A stretch of DNA of 43,226 bases from Legionella sp. 515359 (GCA_025941565.1 JAPCYN010000034.1:1-43226), one strand, 5' to 3'. Shown: positions 24,277-34,496, numbered from the stretch's first letter. Numbers and translations: made by a program. The notes: generated by a model from the letters alone, not told the origin.

Positions 24277-25107
24277 TCAAACAGCACTACAGTTCTGCAC
24301 ATAAAACACATTATGCTGAATCAAAAATCGCTGGCATAATAAAGGAGTATGCTGCAATAGATGATGCAGATAAGCTCGGGTGAATTGTTGTGAACACGTA
24401 GGGCAAGCACAATCCGCATCAATCATTTCAAATTGCATTTGTGCTTTTGAATCCGTTAAATCCACAGTTCCTTCCTGGCTGTATACTCTTCCTTGCATTG
24501 CTGCTTGCGCTGGCTCGTCTGTCTCAATAAACCCTATTCCCTTATGACGCAACCGTTGGATTAACTCTGAATCAAAACGCCCCATAATATAACGTGTTCG
24601 ATGAGACCATTGGTCTAATTGTTCCCAATTCAACTCATTCAAAACATTAAAATAAACCCCATGCGGCTTAACTACATCGTGCTTTTCCAAATCATTAACA
24701 TGAATAAATGGAACTATTGCATCATTCCATTTATCCCAAATTTGCGGAAAATCACGCATGATATTTTGGGGTAAAATTACTGCATCAGGTTTTAGATGCT
24801 GGATAAGTTCGATTACCTCTTCTAAAGTAAGTTTGATTCTCGCCCCATCATAAGGTGACTTAAGAACATAAACTTTTTCCTTATTGGCTACCAGCGTCGC
24901 GGCATTAATTACCAACATCCCAGGACAAGCCAGATAATGAGCTAAATCAGATATTTTTTGGAGTACATCCTGACCTGGCTTATACAACAAACGCTCCAAA
25001 GAATAAGATGCTGCTGTTACCTTTGCTTCTTGCCAATTTGCCGTTGTAAGGCATAAACCTGCTTCTGAAGTTAAAACAGGTATAAAATTCTGCACTGCAG
25101 CCAACAT
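24277..25107 (-). CDS. Tgt-family protein lacking the catalytic residues
   Basis: A 276-residue homologue of tRNA-guanine transglycosylase, shorter than the usual about 375. The C-terminal zinc site is kept: Cys233, Cys235 and Cys238 in CACPTC and His265 after TRAYLHHL, with one extra residue before TRAYLHH. SPYDGARIKLTLEEVIELI matches the SPIDGS...EEAI block. The DSGGFQ base motif is replaced by ACPGML (60-65). The GGLAVGE pocket is not recognisable. The nucleophile block DCVLPTR becomes ETDEPAQ (195-201). The N-terminus is also reduced. It may be a non-catalytic partner like eukaryotic QTRT2, or a decaying tgt. It lies 15 nt after queA with a strong AGGAG. Confidence 0.78.
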   Translation of the reverse strand: MLAAVQNFIPVLTSEAGLCLTTANWQEAKVTAASYSLERLLYKPGQDVLQKISDLAHYLACPGMLVINAATLVANKEKVYVLKSPYDGARIKLTLEEVIELIQHLKPDAVILPQNIMRDFPQIWDKWNDAIVPFIHVNDLEKHDVVKPHGVYFNVLNELNWEQLDQWSHRTRYIMGRFDSELIQRLRHKGIGFIETDEPAQAAMQGRVYSQEGTVDLTDSKAQMQFEMIDADCACPTCSQQFTRAYLHHLLQHTPLLCQRFLIQHNVFYVQNCSAV

Positions 25108-25122
25108 TCCTGATCTCCTGAT

Positions 25123-26136
25123 TTACAGCAATAAACTGGTGTCGCCATAACTAAAAAACCTGTATCTTTTTTCAATCGCTTCTTGATAAAGCATCATTGC
25201 TTGCTTATGACCGATAAAAGCTGAAACCAGCATTAACAAGGTAGATTCAGGCAAATGAAAATTAGTCATTAGTCCATCACAAATCTTAAACTCATATCCT
25301 GGGTAAATAAAGATGTCTGTATCGCTGCTGCATGGGGTGAGTACACCATTTTGTGCTGCACTCTCAAGACTGCGTAAAGCGGTTGTACCTACCGCGATTA
25401 CACGATTTCCTGCCGCTTTTGTGGCATGTACTGCCGCACATAATTCAGGACTGATGGTGAATCGCTCACGATGCATTTTATGATCTTTGATGTTGTCACA
25501 ACGAACGGGTCTAAATGTTCCTGCCCCTACATGTAAAGTAAGATAAGCAACAGTAACACCTCTTGCACGGATGCTGGATAATACGGATTCATCGAAATGC
25601 AAGCCGGCTGTAGGGGCTGCAACCGATCCTTCATATTTTGCATAGACTGTTTGATAACGATCCTGATCCAAATGTTCATCATTTCGAGTAATGTAGGGAG
25701 GCAAAGGAATATGTCCTATCCCATTCAATAAGTTCAAGACATCCATATCCGCTTTACAAAGGAATAAATCATCCTGTCTATCAAGAATTTCGATTTCTTT
25801 ATTTTGCTCTAACTTAATAATGGAGCCGGATTTCAATGCTTTACTGGCTTTAATATGAGCAAGAAAAGTCAGATCTCCAGTAATACGCTCAACTAACAGC
25901 TCTACTTTTCCACCAGTAGTTTTATGGCCATAAAGTCTGGCAGGAATCACTTTAGAATCATTCATTACCAGTAAATCGCCGGGGTTTAAAAAGTCGGCTA
26001 TTTCGCGAAACTGATAATGGCCATATTCGCTTTTCTGACGATCATAGGTTAAAAGGCGCGAATCACTTCGATTAGCCAAAGGATACTGCGCAATTAATTC
26101 TGGAGGTAAATTAAAGTAAAAATCCTGTTTATTCAT
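25123..26136 (-). CDS. queA: S-adenosylmethionine:tRNA ribosyltransferase-isomerase QueA
   Basis: A 337-residue enzyme that converts preQ1 at tRNA position 34 into epoxyqueuosine using the ribosyl part of SAM. Family marks run the whole length: FYFNLPPELIAQYPL at the N-terminus, DLLVMNDSKVIPARL, GGKVELL, YQTVYAKYEGSVAAPTAGLHF and the C-terminal TNFHLPESTLLMLVSAF and YRFFSYGD. The ATG at 26136 has AGG 7 nt upstream and matches the family start; the longer frame adds 12 unlikely residues. It is followed 15 nt later by the Tgt-like gene, so the queuosine pair is co-transcribed. Confidence 0.96.
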   Translation of the reverse strand: MNKQDFYFNLPPELIAQYPLANRSDSRLLTYDRQKSEYGHYQFREIADFLNPGDLLVMNDSKVIPARLYGHKTTGGKVELLVERITGDLTFLAHIKASKALKSGSIIKLEQNKEIEILDRQDDLFLCKADMDVLNLLNGIGHIPLPPYITRNDEHLDQDRYQTVYAKYEGSVAAPTAGLHFDESVLSSIRARGVTVAYLTLHVGAGTFRPVRCDNIKDHKMHRERFTISPELCAAVHATKAAGNRVIAVGTTALRSLESAAQNGVLTPCSSDTDIFIYPGYEFKICDGLMTNFHLPESTLLMLVSAFIGHKQAMMLYQEAIEKRYRFFSYGDTSLLL

Positions 26137-26286
26137 AGAGCAACCTGAAAATAAATTGTCGCCATTATACACGGATTATAATCATTCATCATCCCTACTG
26201 AATAAGAGATTTTCAGATAGGAGAAGAATAAAGCTCAAGAATTTTAATGTGTAAAAGCAGAAAATAGATATTAATTTTATTTATTT

Positions 26287-26322
26287 GGTTTTTGGGTTCT
26301 AGAATCCGGAACCCAAAAAACC
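26287..26322. repeat. palindrome between queA and the His-rich gene
   Basis: ggtttttgggttc (26287-26299) and gaacccaaaaaacc (26309-26322) are complementary apart from one bulged base. The A and T tracts are on the wrong sides for an intrinsic terminator in either direction. Confidence 0.6.
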
Positions 26323-26372
26323 TACCCCTCTACTTTAATTGAAAAACACACCGTAAGCAGGAGCGTATTTCG

Positions 26373-27182
26373 CTACTGATTCGAAGTAGGGTAAATCGAA
26401 GGATATAAAGGAGTAAAAGAAGTCTGAGAGTCTAAAAGATGAGCATTTTTCTCAGTGTCTTCTTCAACCGCAGTAAATAATCGCTTAGAATAAACTGGTG
26501 GTTTATCGTTTTTCGGCTCCGTTGTAGATTGTGATGGAATAAAGTCACTGCCCATATTTGCATAAGAGCCTGAGCCTATTACGTAGCTTATATCTTTTGA
26601 ATTTGAAGATTTAGAAGTACAAACATTCACAATAGCTTTAGTTCCCATACCCGCCAAGCCGCCGATGAGTAAAAATGGGGTCCACAGTACAGAGCCTATA
26701 GATTTCATAACCCCTTTAAAGCTCACTCCGTCTTCATTAACAACTCGTGATTTAATCATATCAAACACGTTTTTATCGCTGCTGTAGCATTCTTTAGCAC
26801 TGGAATACAAATACCCTAAACCCAGAGCACCATATACAGCGAGGGCACCGATACCAAAAGTCGCAGCACTAAATGCAATTGCACTGGCGGCAACCCCTGC
26901 AGTAGTCAGCGAAGCAGCAGTTAGACCCATCGCGCCAACAGACAACTTGAGTATTAGGGCAACAATAAAAATAGGAAGAATGATTAAAGATCCTATAAGA
27001 AATACTACCCCGCCTCCACTTCCACCACCTACATAATAAGGAGGTCGATAATTCGAACGATAATCTACTACTCTAGAAGGCGGACGGGATGTAGTGACAT
27101 AAGTATGGGGGGAGTGAGGATGGTTATGATGATGAGAACCACCAGTATGTTGATCGTGATGATGATAGTTGCGTTGTTGCAC
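26373..27182 (-). CDS. His-rich membrane protein of unknown function
   Basis: A 269-residue protein that I do not recognise. The N-terminus has ten histidines in the first 26 residues, which could bind metal. One long hydrophobic segment (VVFLIGSLIILPIFIVALIL, about 60-79) is followed by Ala/Gly-rich hydrophobic stretches to about residue 125 and another near 165-180. The tail is Ser/Pro/Tyr-rich (PLYPSIYPTSNQ). The start is GTG at 27182 with AAGGAG 7 nt upstream. No neighbour suggests a function. It could be an envelope or secreted protein restricted to this genus. Confidence 0.65.
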   Translation of the reverse strand: MQQRNYHHHDQHTGGSHHHNHPHSPHTYVTTSRPPSRVVDYRSNYRPPYYVGGGSGGGVVFLIGSLIILPIFIVALILKLSVGAMGLTAASLTTAGVAASAIAFSAATFGIGALAVYGALGLGYLYSSAKECYSSDKNVFDMIKSRVVNEDGVSFKGVMKSIGSVLWTPFLLIGGLAGMGTKAIVNVCTSKSSNSKDISYVIGSGSYANMGSDFIPSQSTTEPKNDKPPVYSKRLFTAVEEDTEKNAHLLDSQTSFTPLYPSIYPTSNQ

Positions 27183-27307
27183 TTGAGTCTCCTTTTATTT
27201 TTTATTAATTCCAAACTTGAGGCGAGAAGTATAAGAAAGAAAACTTAAGGTTTTATTAACAACATAGGGGACTCTTTACATAAAAATTACATTTCTTTAC
27301 ATAAGAG

Positions 27308-27718
27308 CTATATTATGATTAATAAAAAAACAGACAGTATCCAAATCACTCCACTCGTTACATAAGGATGCTTATATCCCTTATAAGTTTTTCTTCGCGA
27401 AACAATATCAAGAATAAGCACGGGTACTACAGAAAGAAAAGTCAGCATGAATATCAATACTACCGGCACCGCTCCCCTCTGAAACGGCATAATCTGTACT
27501 AAAAAATTCAGCGTCTCATGCAACATCTCACGTGCATAAAAAATTGCCCATAAAAACCAAAAATTAAACGTATAAATTAGCCAGGAAGCCGCAAACATAG
27601 GTATCAACAATTTAGCTCCTTTTATCGCAAAGAGCTTTTTAAAGAGCTTGATAAATTCCTCTGAAAAGAAAACCAGAATCGAACTAAGAAGAACAACCAA
27701 AGCCAGCGTCAATAACAT
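27308..27718 (-). CDS. small membrane protein coupled to uup
   Basis: A 136-residue protein with about four hydrophobic helices (residues 2-17, about 38-62, 84-104 and 119-136) and basic loops. I do not recognise a family. Its ATG directly follows the uup TAA with no gap, so it is almost certainly co-translated with Uup. No signal peptide distinct from the first helix is seen. Confidence 0.7.
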   Translation of the reverse strand: MLLTLALVVLLSSILVFFSEEFIKLFKKLFAIKGAKLLIPMFAASWLIYTFNFWFLWAIFYAREMLHETLNFLVQIMPFQRGAVPVVLIFMLTFLSVVPVLILDIVSRRKTYKGYKHPYVTSGVIWILSVFLLIII

Positions 27719-29581
27719 TTATTTGTTCCTTTTCTCAACATCTTCCAATGCTTCCCAACGTGCATAAAACTGTGCTAATAAAGCCTCATCTTCAGCCAAA
27801 CCTTGATTTATCTTTGCAATCGTCGAAGCATCTTGTTGGTAAAATTGGGGATCTGTCATGTGTAATTGCAACTCCGCTATTTTTTCTTCCAACTGCTCAA
27901 TTTTCTGTGGTAATTGAGTAAGTTCACGTTGTTCATTAAAGCTTAACTTATTTGTTGCCGTATTTCGTTTCACAACCGGTGTTTTTACAGTTTGCTCACG
28001 ATTTTGTTGTTTCTTATGCATTTTATATTCATCATAACCCCCAACAAATTCATTAAACTGTCCTGCCTCTTCATAAACCAGAACGCTGGTAACGACCTGA
28101 TTAATAAATGCCCTATCATGACTGATTAATATTAAAGTTCCAGGATAGTCAGCTAACATCCCTTCAAGGAGCTCCAACGTTTCAATATCCAAATCATTGG
28201 TCGGCTCGTCCATGACCAACAGGTTTACGGGTTTGGCAAATAGTTTGGCCAATAATAATCTGTTTCTTTCCCCACCTGAGAGCACTGAAACCGGTTGATT
28301 AAATCGTTCGGGTGAAAATAAAAATTCACGCAAATAACTGGCAACATGTTTTTGCTTGCCATTGATGGTTATATAATCTGCACCATCACCCACATTAAAC
28401 ATGACGGTTTGCTCTTCATCCAATTGGCGGCGTAATTGATCAAAATAGGCGACACTCAAAGAAGTACCCAGCTTTATCTGTCCAGAATCGGGTTGTAACT
28501 CCCCAAGCAGTAATCGTACTAACGTTGTTTTACCACATCCATTAGGACCAATTATTCCAAGCTTGTCCCCACGAGTCAGCAATAAGGAAAAATCACGTAA
28601 AATCGTTTTATCTTCCAAGGCATAATTCACGTTGCTTGCTTCGATGACTACGGAGCCTGAACGCGTTACATCGAGGGAGAATGATTTGACCTTGCCCAAT
28701 TGGTTACGACGCGCCTTATATTCCTCGCGCAGTGCCTTTAAGGCACGAACTCGCCCCTCATTACGTGTGCGTCGCGCTTTGATTCCTGTACGAATCCATA
28801 CTTCTTCCTCAGCCAGCTTTTTATCAAATAAATCATTTTGCTTTTGCTCGCTTAAACGAATGGACTCCTTTCTGTCCAGATACGTTTCATAATTACAATC
28901 ATGCTGATACAACTTTCCCCTATCAATTTCTACAATTCGGTTGGATACTTGACCTAAAAACTCCCTATCATGAGTAACCAATAGCACAGCCCCTTTGAAA
29001 CTCTTCAAGTAAGCTTCCAGCCATTCGATGGCTTCAATATCCAAATGGTTTGTCGGTTCATCCAAAAGTAATAAATCCGGAGCTGCAATAAGCGCAGCGC
29101 CCAGAAGCACACGCCGTTTCATCCCACCTGACAAGTTATTCATCCGCTCATTAGCATCTATCCCTAAGCGACTGGCCATAGTCTCAATTTGCGGCAATTT
29201 ATCCCAGGCATGTAAATTATCCATGCGCTGCTGGCATGCAGCTAATTTATCCACATCGCCCAGCTGGGATAATTCATTAAAACGCGATAAAACCTCCCCT
29301 ACCTCACCAAGGCTTTTCACGAGAAAATGATAGACAGACTCTTCTTCAGTAATTGGAACTTCCTGAGTTAATCCTGCAACGCGCAATCCAGAAAGTTGAT
29401 TGATTTGACCACTATCAGGAATTAAATCGCCCAGCAAGAGTTTAAGCAGAGTAGATTTACCTGCTCCATTTCGTCCAACGAGTGCTATACGATCGTGAGG
29501 CTGGATCTGCCAATCGGCATTGTCCAATAACTGATTGCCTGCAATATTAAGGGAAACGCTATGAAGGGAAATAATACTCAT
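27719..29581 (-). CDS. uup: ABC-F ATPase Uup
   Basis: A 620-residue soluble ABC-F protein with two ATPase domains and no membrane part. The first has GRNGAGKST, LSGGMKRRV and LLLLDEPTNHLD; the second GPNGCGKTT, LSGGERNRLLLA and LLVMDEPTNDLD. The Uup branch is shown by a charged C-terminal coiled coil (about 550-620). Such proteins act on ribosomes or DNA; E. coli Uup affects transposon excision and ribosome function. The ATG at 29581 is chosen because the domain begins at once with MSIISLHSVSLN; the longer frame runs into an intergenic repeat. It shares an operon with the small membrane protein. Confidence 0.93.
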   Translation of the reverse strand: MSIISLHSVSLNIAGNQLLDNADWQIQPHDRIALVGRNGAGKSTLLKLLLGDLIPDSGQINQLSGLRVAGLTQEVPITEEESVYHFLVKSLGEVGEVLSRFNELSQLGDVDKLAACQQRMDNLHAWDKLPQIETMASRLGIDANERMNNLSGGMKRRVLLGAALIAAPDLLLLDEPTNHLDIEAIEWLEAYLKSFKGAVLLVTHDREFLGQVSNRIVEIDRGKLYQHDCNYETYLDRKESIRLSEQKQNDLFDKKLAEEEVWIRTGIKARRTRNEGRVRALKALREEYKARRNQLGKVKSFSLDVTRSGSVVIEASNVNYALEDKTILRDFSLLLTRGDKLGIIGPNGCGKTTLVRLLLGELQPDSGQIKLGTSLSVAYFDQLRRQLDEEQTVMFNVGDGADYITINGKQKHVASYLREFLFSPERFNQPVSVLSGGERNRLLLAKLFAKPVNLLVMDEPTNDLDIETLELLEGMLADYPGTLILISHDRAFINQVVTSVLVYEEAGQFNEFVGGYDEYKMHKKQQNREQTVKTPVVKRNTATNKLSFNEQRELTQLPQKIEQLEEKIAELQLHMTDPQFYQQDASTIAKINQGLAEDEALLAQFYARWEALEDVEKRNK

Positions 29582-29604
29582 AAATGAACTCTGATTATAA
29601 ACGT

Positions 29605-29683
29605 GTAGCCTGAGTGCAGCGAAGTGAAACCGGGAAAACTGCATAATAAACCCAGGTTACAATCTTGCGTCCACCCAGGCTAC
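29605..29683. repeat. dispersed palindromic repeat copy
   Basis: The left arm gtagcctgagtgcagcgaag and right arm cttgcgtccacccaggctac are complementary over most of their length. The copy occupies the gap between ridA and uup. Confidence 0.7.
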
Positions 29684-29695
29684 TTATTAAATGAA

Positions 29696-30079
29696 TTACT
29701 TCGAAGATAGGACCATTATACCATCCATTTCAACCTGAGAATCACGTGGCAAGGCAGAAACTTCTATCGCCGCCCTTGCTGGATAAGGTGCTGCAAAATA
29801 ACGACTCATTGCTTCATTAATTAAAGAGAAATGACGTAAATCAGTAAGATAAACATTTAACTTTACTATATGCGCCAAACTGCCACCAGCAGCTTCACAA
29901 ACTGCAGACAAGTTTTCTAAAACCTGTGTAATTTGCAGTTTAATATCTTCACTACACAGTTGCATCGTGGCAGGATCAAGTGGTATTTGTCCTGAAAGAT
30001 AAACCGTGTCACCACACTGAATCGCTTGTGAATAGGTTCCAATTGCCTCTGGAGCTAATTTTGTATTTACAGGTCGCAT
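29696..30079 (-). CDS. ridA: RidA family imine/enamine deaminase
   Basis: A 127-residue trimeric enzyme that hydrolyses reactive 2-aminoacrylate and related enamines made by PLP enzymes. The family marks are [20 protein letters not shown] (about 13-32) and [20 protein letters not shown] near the end, with the substrate-binding Arg in ARAAIEV. Its ATG uses the last base of the spoT stop (TAATG), so it is translated with spoT, a pairing common in gammaproteobacteria. Confidence 0.95.
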   Translation of the reverse strand: MRPVNTKLAPEAIGTYSQAIQCGDTVYLSGQIPLDPATMQLCSEDIKLQITQVLENLSAVCEAAGGSLAHIVKLNVYLTDLRHFSLINEAMSRYFAAPYPARAAIEVSALPRDSQVEMDGIMVLSSK

Positions 30080-32229
30080 TAATTATCCCCTTGTTTTTTT
30101 CTATAAAGACGCATCACCACTTTATTTGCCCGCAACCGACGCATGACACGAGCCAAATGCGTTCTATCAACAACACTAATTGAAAAAGTAACCGCATTAT
30201 GCCGTCCATCGCGTGGGTCTACGTTAATATTACCTATGTTTGATCCCGCTTCAGCAATAGCAGTTGCTAGCGCAGCCAACACACCACGCTCATTCACCAC
30301 ATCAACAGTAACATCAACCCAATATTCTCCTTCAACCTTATCATCCCAACGCAAGGCAACAAATTGTTCGGGATTGGTTCGTGAATTTTTTAAGGTCGCA
30401 CAATCACTGCTATGAACAATAATTCCTCGACCTTGTTGGAATTTTCCAACAATATTATCACCAGGAATGGGCTGGCAACACTCACCAAAATGAACCACCA
30501 TTCCTTCTGTTCCTTTAATTGCCAATGGATGTGTTTTAATTCCTTTATCCAGTTCATTAGAGTCTTGAGTTACTACCAACCTTTTGGCAATGACCATTGC
30601 CATTTGATTGCCTATGCCAATTGCATAAAGCAAATCATCGATTACTTTATAATGTAAATCACTTAATAGCACCTGCAAGGATTCAGGAGGTATTTTGGCA
30701 TAATCACTGGATAATTCAGTTAATGATTGTTCAAGAAGACGTTTTCCTAAACTAATTGACTCAGTATTTTGTTGACTTTTCAGAAAATGGCGAATGTTAG
30801 AACGCGCTTTACCGGTAACTACAAAATTTAACCATGCCGGATTGGGATGAGCTCCCTGTGCTGTAATAATCTCAACGGTTTGCCCATTAGATAAGGGAAT
30901 ACTTAGCGGAACCAGTTTTCTGTTTACTTTTGCCGCCACACAACTATTACCTACTCCGGAATGGACTGAATAAGCAAAATCAACTGGTGTCGCCCCTTTG
31001 GGCAATTCCATAATATGACCTTTAGGAGTAAATACATATACTTCATCCGGGAATAAATCGATTTTGACGTTTTCAATAAACTCTAATGAACTTCCTGTAC
31101 TGCGTTGCATTTCCAATAGACTCTGTACCCACTCTCTTGCGCGTAATTGTGCTTCATTTACTTCAAGACCGGATGATTTATAAATCCAATGCGCTGCCAC
31201 CCCGTTATCAGCAACCTTGTCCATATCCCGAGTGCGGACTTGTACTTCCAGAGGGACTCCAAAAGGTCCAAACAAAGTAGTATGTAGCGATTGGTATCCA
31301 TTCGCTTTAGGTATACCAATATAGTCTTTAAAACGTTGTGGAACAGGCTTATAAGTACAATGCAAAGCCCCTAAAATCCGGTAACAGGAATCAATATCTT
31401 CAGTAATCACCCGAAAAGCAAAAACATCGGTAATCTCGGTAAATGAAGCTTTTTTCTGGCGCATCTTCTTATAAATACTGTACAAGTGCTTTTGTCTGCC
31501 GAATACTTGTTCGTAAGGAATGTTCAATTGCGCTAAAGCCAGTTGCAAATCACGTTCAATTGTCTGAGTCAATTCACGTCGATTACCACGTGACTTTTCA
31601 ACTGCGGATTTAATTGCTCTATAGCGCATAGGATATAAAGCCTGAAATCCCAAATCCTCAAGACCTACATAAATCGAGTGCATCCCCAAACGATTAGCAA
31701 TTGGCGCATAAATTTCCAGGGTTTCTATGGCAATACGTCGACGCTTTGCATAAGGCATTGCGCCAAGAGTTTTCATATTATGTAGACGATCGGCTAACTT
31801 AACAATAATTACACGGATATCTTTGACCATAGCCAAGACCATCTTACGAAAATTTTCCGCCTGGGCCTCTGCTTTTGATTCAAATTTGATTTTAGTCAGT
31901 TTGGTGACACCATCCACAAGGGAGGTAATTTCTTCGCCGAATTGGCGTGTTAAGTCTTCTTTGCTCACTGAGGTATCTTCAACCACATCATGGAGCAAAG
32001 TGGCCATAATCGTTTGATAATCCAGACGCATTCGTGCAAGAATCAGGGCAGCAGCAACAGGATGAGTAATATAAGGCTCGCCAGAACGACGCATTTGGCC
32101 TTGATGTGCTTTTTCAGCGACCAAATAGGCTTGGTAACATTTTTCTATTTGTGACTGCTCAAGATAGCATTTCAGCTCTTCATCGAGCTCCTTAAAGTAG
32201 CTCACGCAGTACTCCCTAGTATCTAACAT
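30079..32229 (-). CDS. spoT: bifunctional (p)ppGpp synthetase/hydrolase SpoT
   Basis: A 716-residue RelA/SpoT enzyme that controls the stringent response. The hydrolase HD motif is intact (His80-Asp81 and Glu84-Asp85 in LLHDVVEDT). The synthetase carries RFKD (299-302) in the RxKD form typical of bifunctional SpoT and GYQSLHT. A TGS domain (about 390-450), a CC/zinc-finger region ([12 protein letters not shown]) and a C-terminal ACT domain follow. The ATG at 32229 has AGGGG 7 nt upstream and is preferred over GTG 32256 and ATG 32235. In Legionella SpoT links fatty-acid and amino-acid starvation to transmission. Confidence 0.95.
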   Translation of the reverse strand: MLDTREYCVSYFKELDEELKCYLEQSQIEKCYQAYLVAEKAHQGQMRRSGEPYITHPVAAALILARMRLDYQTIMATLLHDVVEDTSVSKEDLTRQFGEEITSLVDGVTKLTKIKFESKAEAQAENFRKMVLAMVKDIRVIIVKLADRLHNMKTLGAMPYAKRRRIAIETLEIYAPIANRLGMHSIYVGLEDLGFQALYPMRYRAIKSAVEKSRGNRRELTQTIERDLQLALAQLNIPYEQVFGRQKHLYSIYKKMRQKKASFTEITDVFAFRVITEDIDSCYRILGALHCTYKPVPQRFKDYIGIPKANGYQSLHTTLFGPFGVPLEVQVRTRDMDKVADNGVAAHWIYKSSGLEVNEAQLRAREWVQSLLEMQRSTGSSLEFIENVKIDLFPDEVYVFTPKGHIMELPKGATPVDFAYSVHSGVGNSCVAAKVNRKLVPLSIPLSNGQTVEIITAQGAHPNPAWLNFVVTGKARSNIRHFLKSQQNTESISLGKRLLEQSLTELSSDYAKIPPESLQVLLSDLHYKVIDDLLYAIGIGNQMAMVIAKRLVVTQDSNELDKGIKTHPLAIKGTEGMVVHFGECCQPIPGDNIVGKFQQGRGIIVHSSDCATLKNSRTNPEQFVALRWDDKVEGEYWVDVTVDVVNERGVLAALATAIAEAGSNIGNINVDPRDGRHNAVTFSISVVDRTHLARVMRRLRANKVVMRLYRKKQGDN

Positions 32230-32300
32230 GACCATACCCCTATACCCCCAATTCACCCTGTTTAAGGTGTCCCCCGAATAATCACAATCCTTTATGATTC

Positions 32301-32382
32301 GTAGCTTGGGCGAAATGAAACAGAATCCGGGAAATTTTAGTCACTCAAAAACCTGGGTTCCGCTATGCTTCACCCAAGCTAC
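32301..32382. repeat. dispersed palindromic repeat, best copy
   Basis: gtagcttgggcgaaatgaaa at the left and gctatgcttcacccaagcta at the right, with inner gaatccggg/cctgggttc, form a long imperfect hairpin. It fills the gap between rpoZ and spoT. Confidence 0.75.
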
Positions 32383-32482
32383 ATAAATATCTTTTACTCG
32401 GGCCTATTTACAATTCTCCTGTCTTGGCCGCAAGGCATTGCTAACTCAATCTAGCGAATTGAAAACAGACCCATCCAAAAAA

Positions 32483-32686
32483 TTATTCTTTATCCAAGAT
32501 TTCTGGTGTAACCAAACCTTCTGCAATTTCACGTAAAGCCACTACTGTAGGTTTATCATTTTCCCATTCAACCATAGGTTGATCTCCTCGAACTGCAATT
32601 TGGCGCGCACGTTTAGTAGCCACCATAACCAGTTCAAATCGATTTGCAACGTTCTTTAAACAATCTTCAACTGTAACTCGCGCCAT
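32483..32686 (-). CDS. rpoZ: RNA polymerase omega subunit
   Basis: A 67-residue omega subunit that helps assemble RNA polymerase and forms part of a ppGpp site. [20 protein letters not shown] and KRARQI are hallmark segments. The ATG has GGAG 8 nt upstream. The order yicC-gmk-rpoZ-spoT is the usual gammaproteobacterial one. It is slightly short compared with the 91-residue E. coli protein, as in many relatives. Confidence 0.95.
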   Translation of the reverse strand: MARVTVEDCLKNVANRFELVMVATKRARQIAVRGDQPMVEWENDKPTVVALREIAEGLVTPEILDKE

Positions 32687-32717
32687 AATTCATTCTCCAG
32701 TAGCAAAACCTTGTATT

Positions 32718-33356
32718 TTACTGCGATGATAACAGGAAAGAAAGCAATTTTGATTGTTTATTTATCTGCCGCTCAATACGTAAGCGGTTTGCAATCACAA
32801 TCGCACCCAATTCCATCGCCGCTTTTTCAAAATTATCATTAACGATTAAATAATCAAACTCAGGATAATGACTCAACTCATCCTGCGCTTTTTTCATCCG
32901 GTCACTAATCACTTCATCTTTATCTTGTCGTCTATTCAACAATCGTTGCTTTAAAACGTCCAGGGACGGAGGCACAATAAAGATACTCACTGCATCCGGA
33001 AAGGAGCGTCTAATCTGTTCGGCTCCTTGCCAGTCTATATCCAGAATTACATCGATACCATTCTGCAAACGTTGGGTAATTTGCTCGATCGACGTTCCAT
33101 ATAAATGATTAAAGACTCGAGCATGCTCTAGAAAAGAGCAATCATCAATCATATGCATAAATTTTTCTTCATTAGTAAAAAAATAATCCACTCCATTTTG
33201 TTCTCCAGGTCGCATCGCTCGTGTTGTATGCGAAATGGATACTTCAATATCCTCTAGAGTTTCGATTAACTTTTTTACTAAACTTGTTTTGCCTCCCCCA
33301 GAAGGTGCTGCAACAATAAATAAATTACCTGAATAATCACCCACAATAATACTCAC
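32718..33356 (-). CDS. gmk: guanylate kinase
   Basis: A 212-residue kinase that turns GMP into GDP. The P-loop is [10 protein letters not shown] (about 17-26) and the GMP site has [19 protein letters not shown] (about 42-60). [15 protein letters not shown] is the Walker-B-like block. The start is a GTG at 33356 overlapping the yicC TGA (GTGA), so it is translationally coupled. Length is normal. Confidence 0.95.
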   Translation of the reverse strand: MSIIVGDYSGNLFIVAAPSGGGKTSLVKKLIETLEDIEVSISHTTRAMRPGEQNGVDYFFTNEEKFMHMIDDCSFLEHARVFNHLYGTSIEQITQRLQNGIDVILDIDWQGAEQIRRSFPDAVSIFIVPPSLDVLKQRLLNRRQDKDEVISDRMKKAQDELSHYPEFDYLIVNDNFEKAAMELGAIVIANRLRIERQINKQSKLLSFLLSSQ

Positions 33357-34219
33357 TCAATGTTTTGAATTTGCTCACGCATTTGCTCAATTAAAACTTT
33401 CATCTCCACCGCACTCTGAGTCAATTCCACAGAGTCAGACTTTGAGCTTAGCGTATTCGCCTCCCTATTTAATTCTTGCATCAAAAAATCAAGACGCCTG
33501 CCTGCTATTTTATCGCAATTTAACGTCCGACTCACTTCATCAAGATGAGTCTCTAATCTATCTAATTCCTCGCTCACATCAAGACGCGCCAAAAGCAAAG
33601 CGATTTCCTGTTCCACACGTGACTCTTGAACCTCAAGCTTGACCGCGTGCAATCGGGTCAATAGCTTGTCTTTCACTTGTGTTGCTTGCGTTAAGACTAT
33701 AGCACGAGCACGCTTAACCTCTTGACCTAATTCACTTAAACGCCCTTCCACATGCGCTTTTAATGCACTCCCTTCTGTTGTGCGCATTTGCCTTAGTTGC
33801 TCAACCGCTTCCATAAATAAGGAAAGTGCATGCTCTCCGAGCACTTCAACATCAGGCATGCTGGCTTGCATCACTCCAGGCCAGGATAGGATATGACTAA
33901 CACCTAAATCATTTGGCAAATGGTGTGATGCAGCAAGATTCTCACTTAAATTCACTAATGCATTTACCATGCCTATATTTATAAGCATAGACTGATTATT
34001 GGTACTTGTGTCTTGATATTTCAGCTGACATTCCAATTTTCCACGACTGATTTTGTCGCGCAACAAATGACGCAATTGAGGCTCTATAAATCGGAACGAT
34101 TCAGGTAAGCGAAATGAAACATCCAGATATCGATGGTTAACCGACTTGATTTCCCAACAAAAATGACCTTCTTCGATTTGCTTTTGCACTCGTGAGAAAG
34201 CCGTCATACTTTGAAGCAT
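33353..34219 (-). CDS. yicC: YicC family endoribonuclease
   Basis: A 288-residue protein of the YicC family, recently described as an endoribonuclease acting on small RNAs. Marks include the N-terminal SMTAFSR, the block [19 protein letters not shown] (about 23-41) and the C-terminal [18 protein letters not shown]. It overlaps gmk by 4 nt. Length is standard for the family. Confidence 0.93.
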   Translation of the reverse strand: MLQSMTAFSRVQKQIEEGHFCWEIKSVNHRYLDVSFRLPESFRFIEPQLRHLLRDKISRGKLECQLKYQDTSTNNQSMLINIGMVNALVNLSENLAASHHLPNDLGVSHILSWPGVMQASMPDVEVLGEHALSLFMEAVEQLRQMRTTEGSALKAHVEGRLSELGQEVKRARAIVLTQATQVKDKLLTRLHAVKLEVQESRVEQEIALLLARLDVSEELDRLETHLDEVSRTLNCDKIAGRRLDFLMQELNREANTLSSKSDSVELTQSAVEMKVLIEQMREQIQNIE

Positions 34220-34417
34220 ATAGATACCAATGAATAAACCTTGCGCGAAATATACCCCAATTTAAAGCAATTGGACAGAGACAAACTTCTCGAAATTGAT
34301 ATCAGAACATCAATTTTAATGCTTAACATTATAACAATTTGATAGTTAATTAAAGGAATGAACTGTTCAACGATGCTGTTCAGCATAAAAATGACTCATC
34401 GGTTCCGGGCTAATGGC

Positions 34418-34496
34418 CTGAATCTTCTACACATCGCTGAAAAACCAGCCCAGCTCCATTCCTACGTCCGCGGGGCGTAGGCACAGATGTGATCAA
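34418..34496. repeat. composite repeat, short copy (79 nt)
   Basis: This copy matches the ends of the 140-nt copy at 14717-14856 with few substitutions but lacks its central 61 nt. The junction lies at cctacgtccgcggggcgtag, which itself forms a hairpin (ctacg/cgtag). Confidence 0.75.

Noticed and set aside
26287-26322. Palindrome as an intrinsic terminator
   Set aside because: The stem has T-tracts before and A-tracts after the GC part on both strands, the reverse of what a terminator needs.
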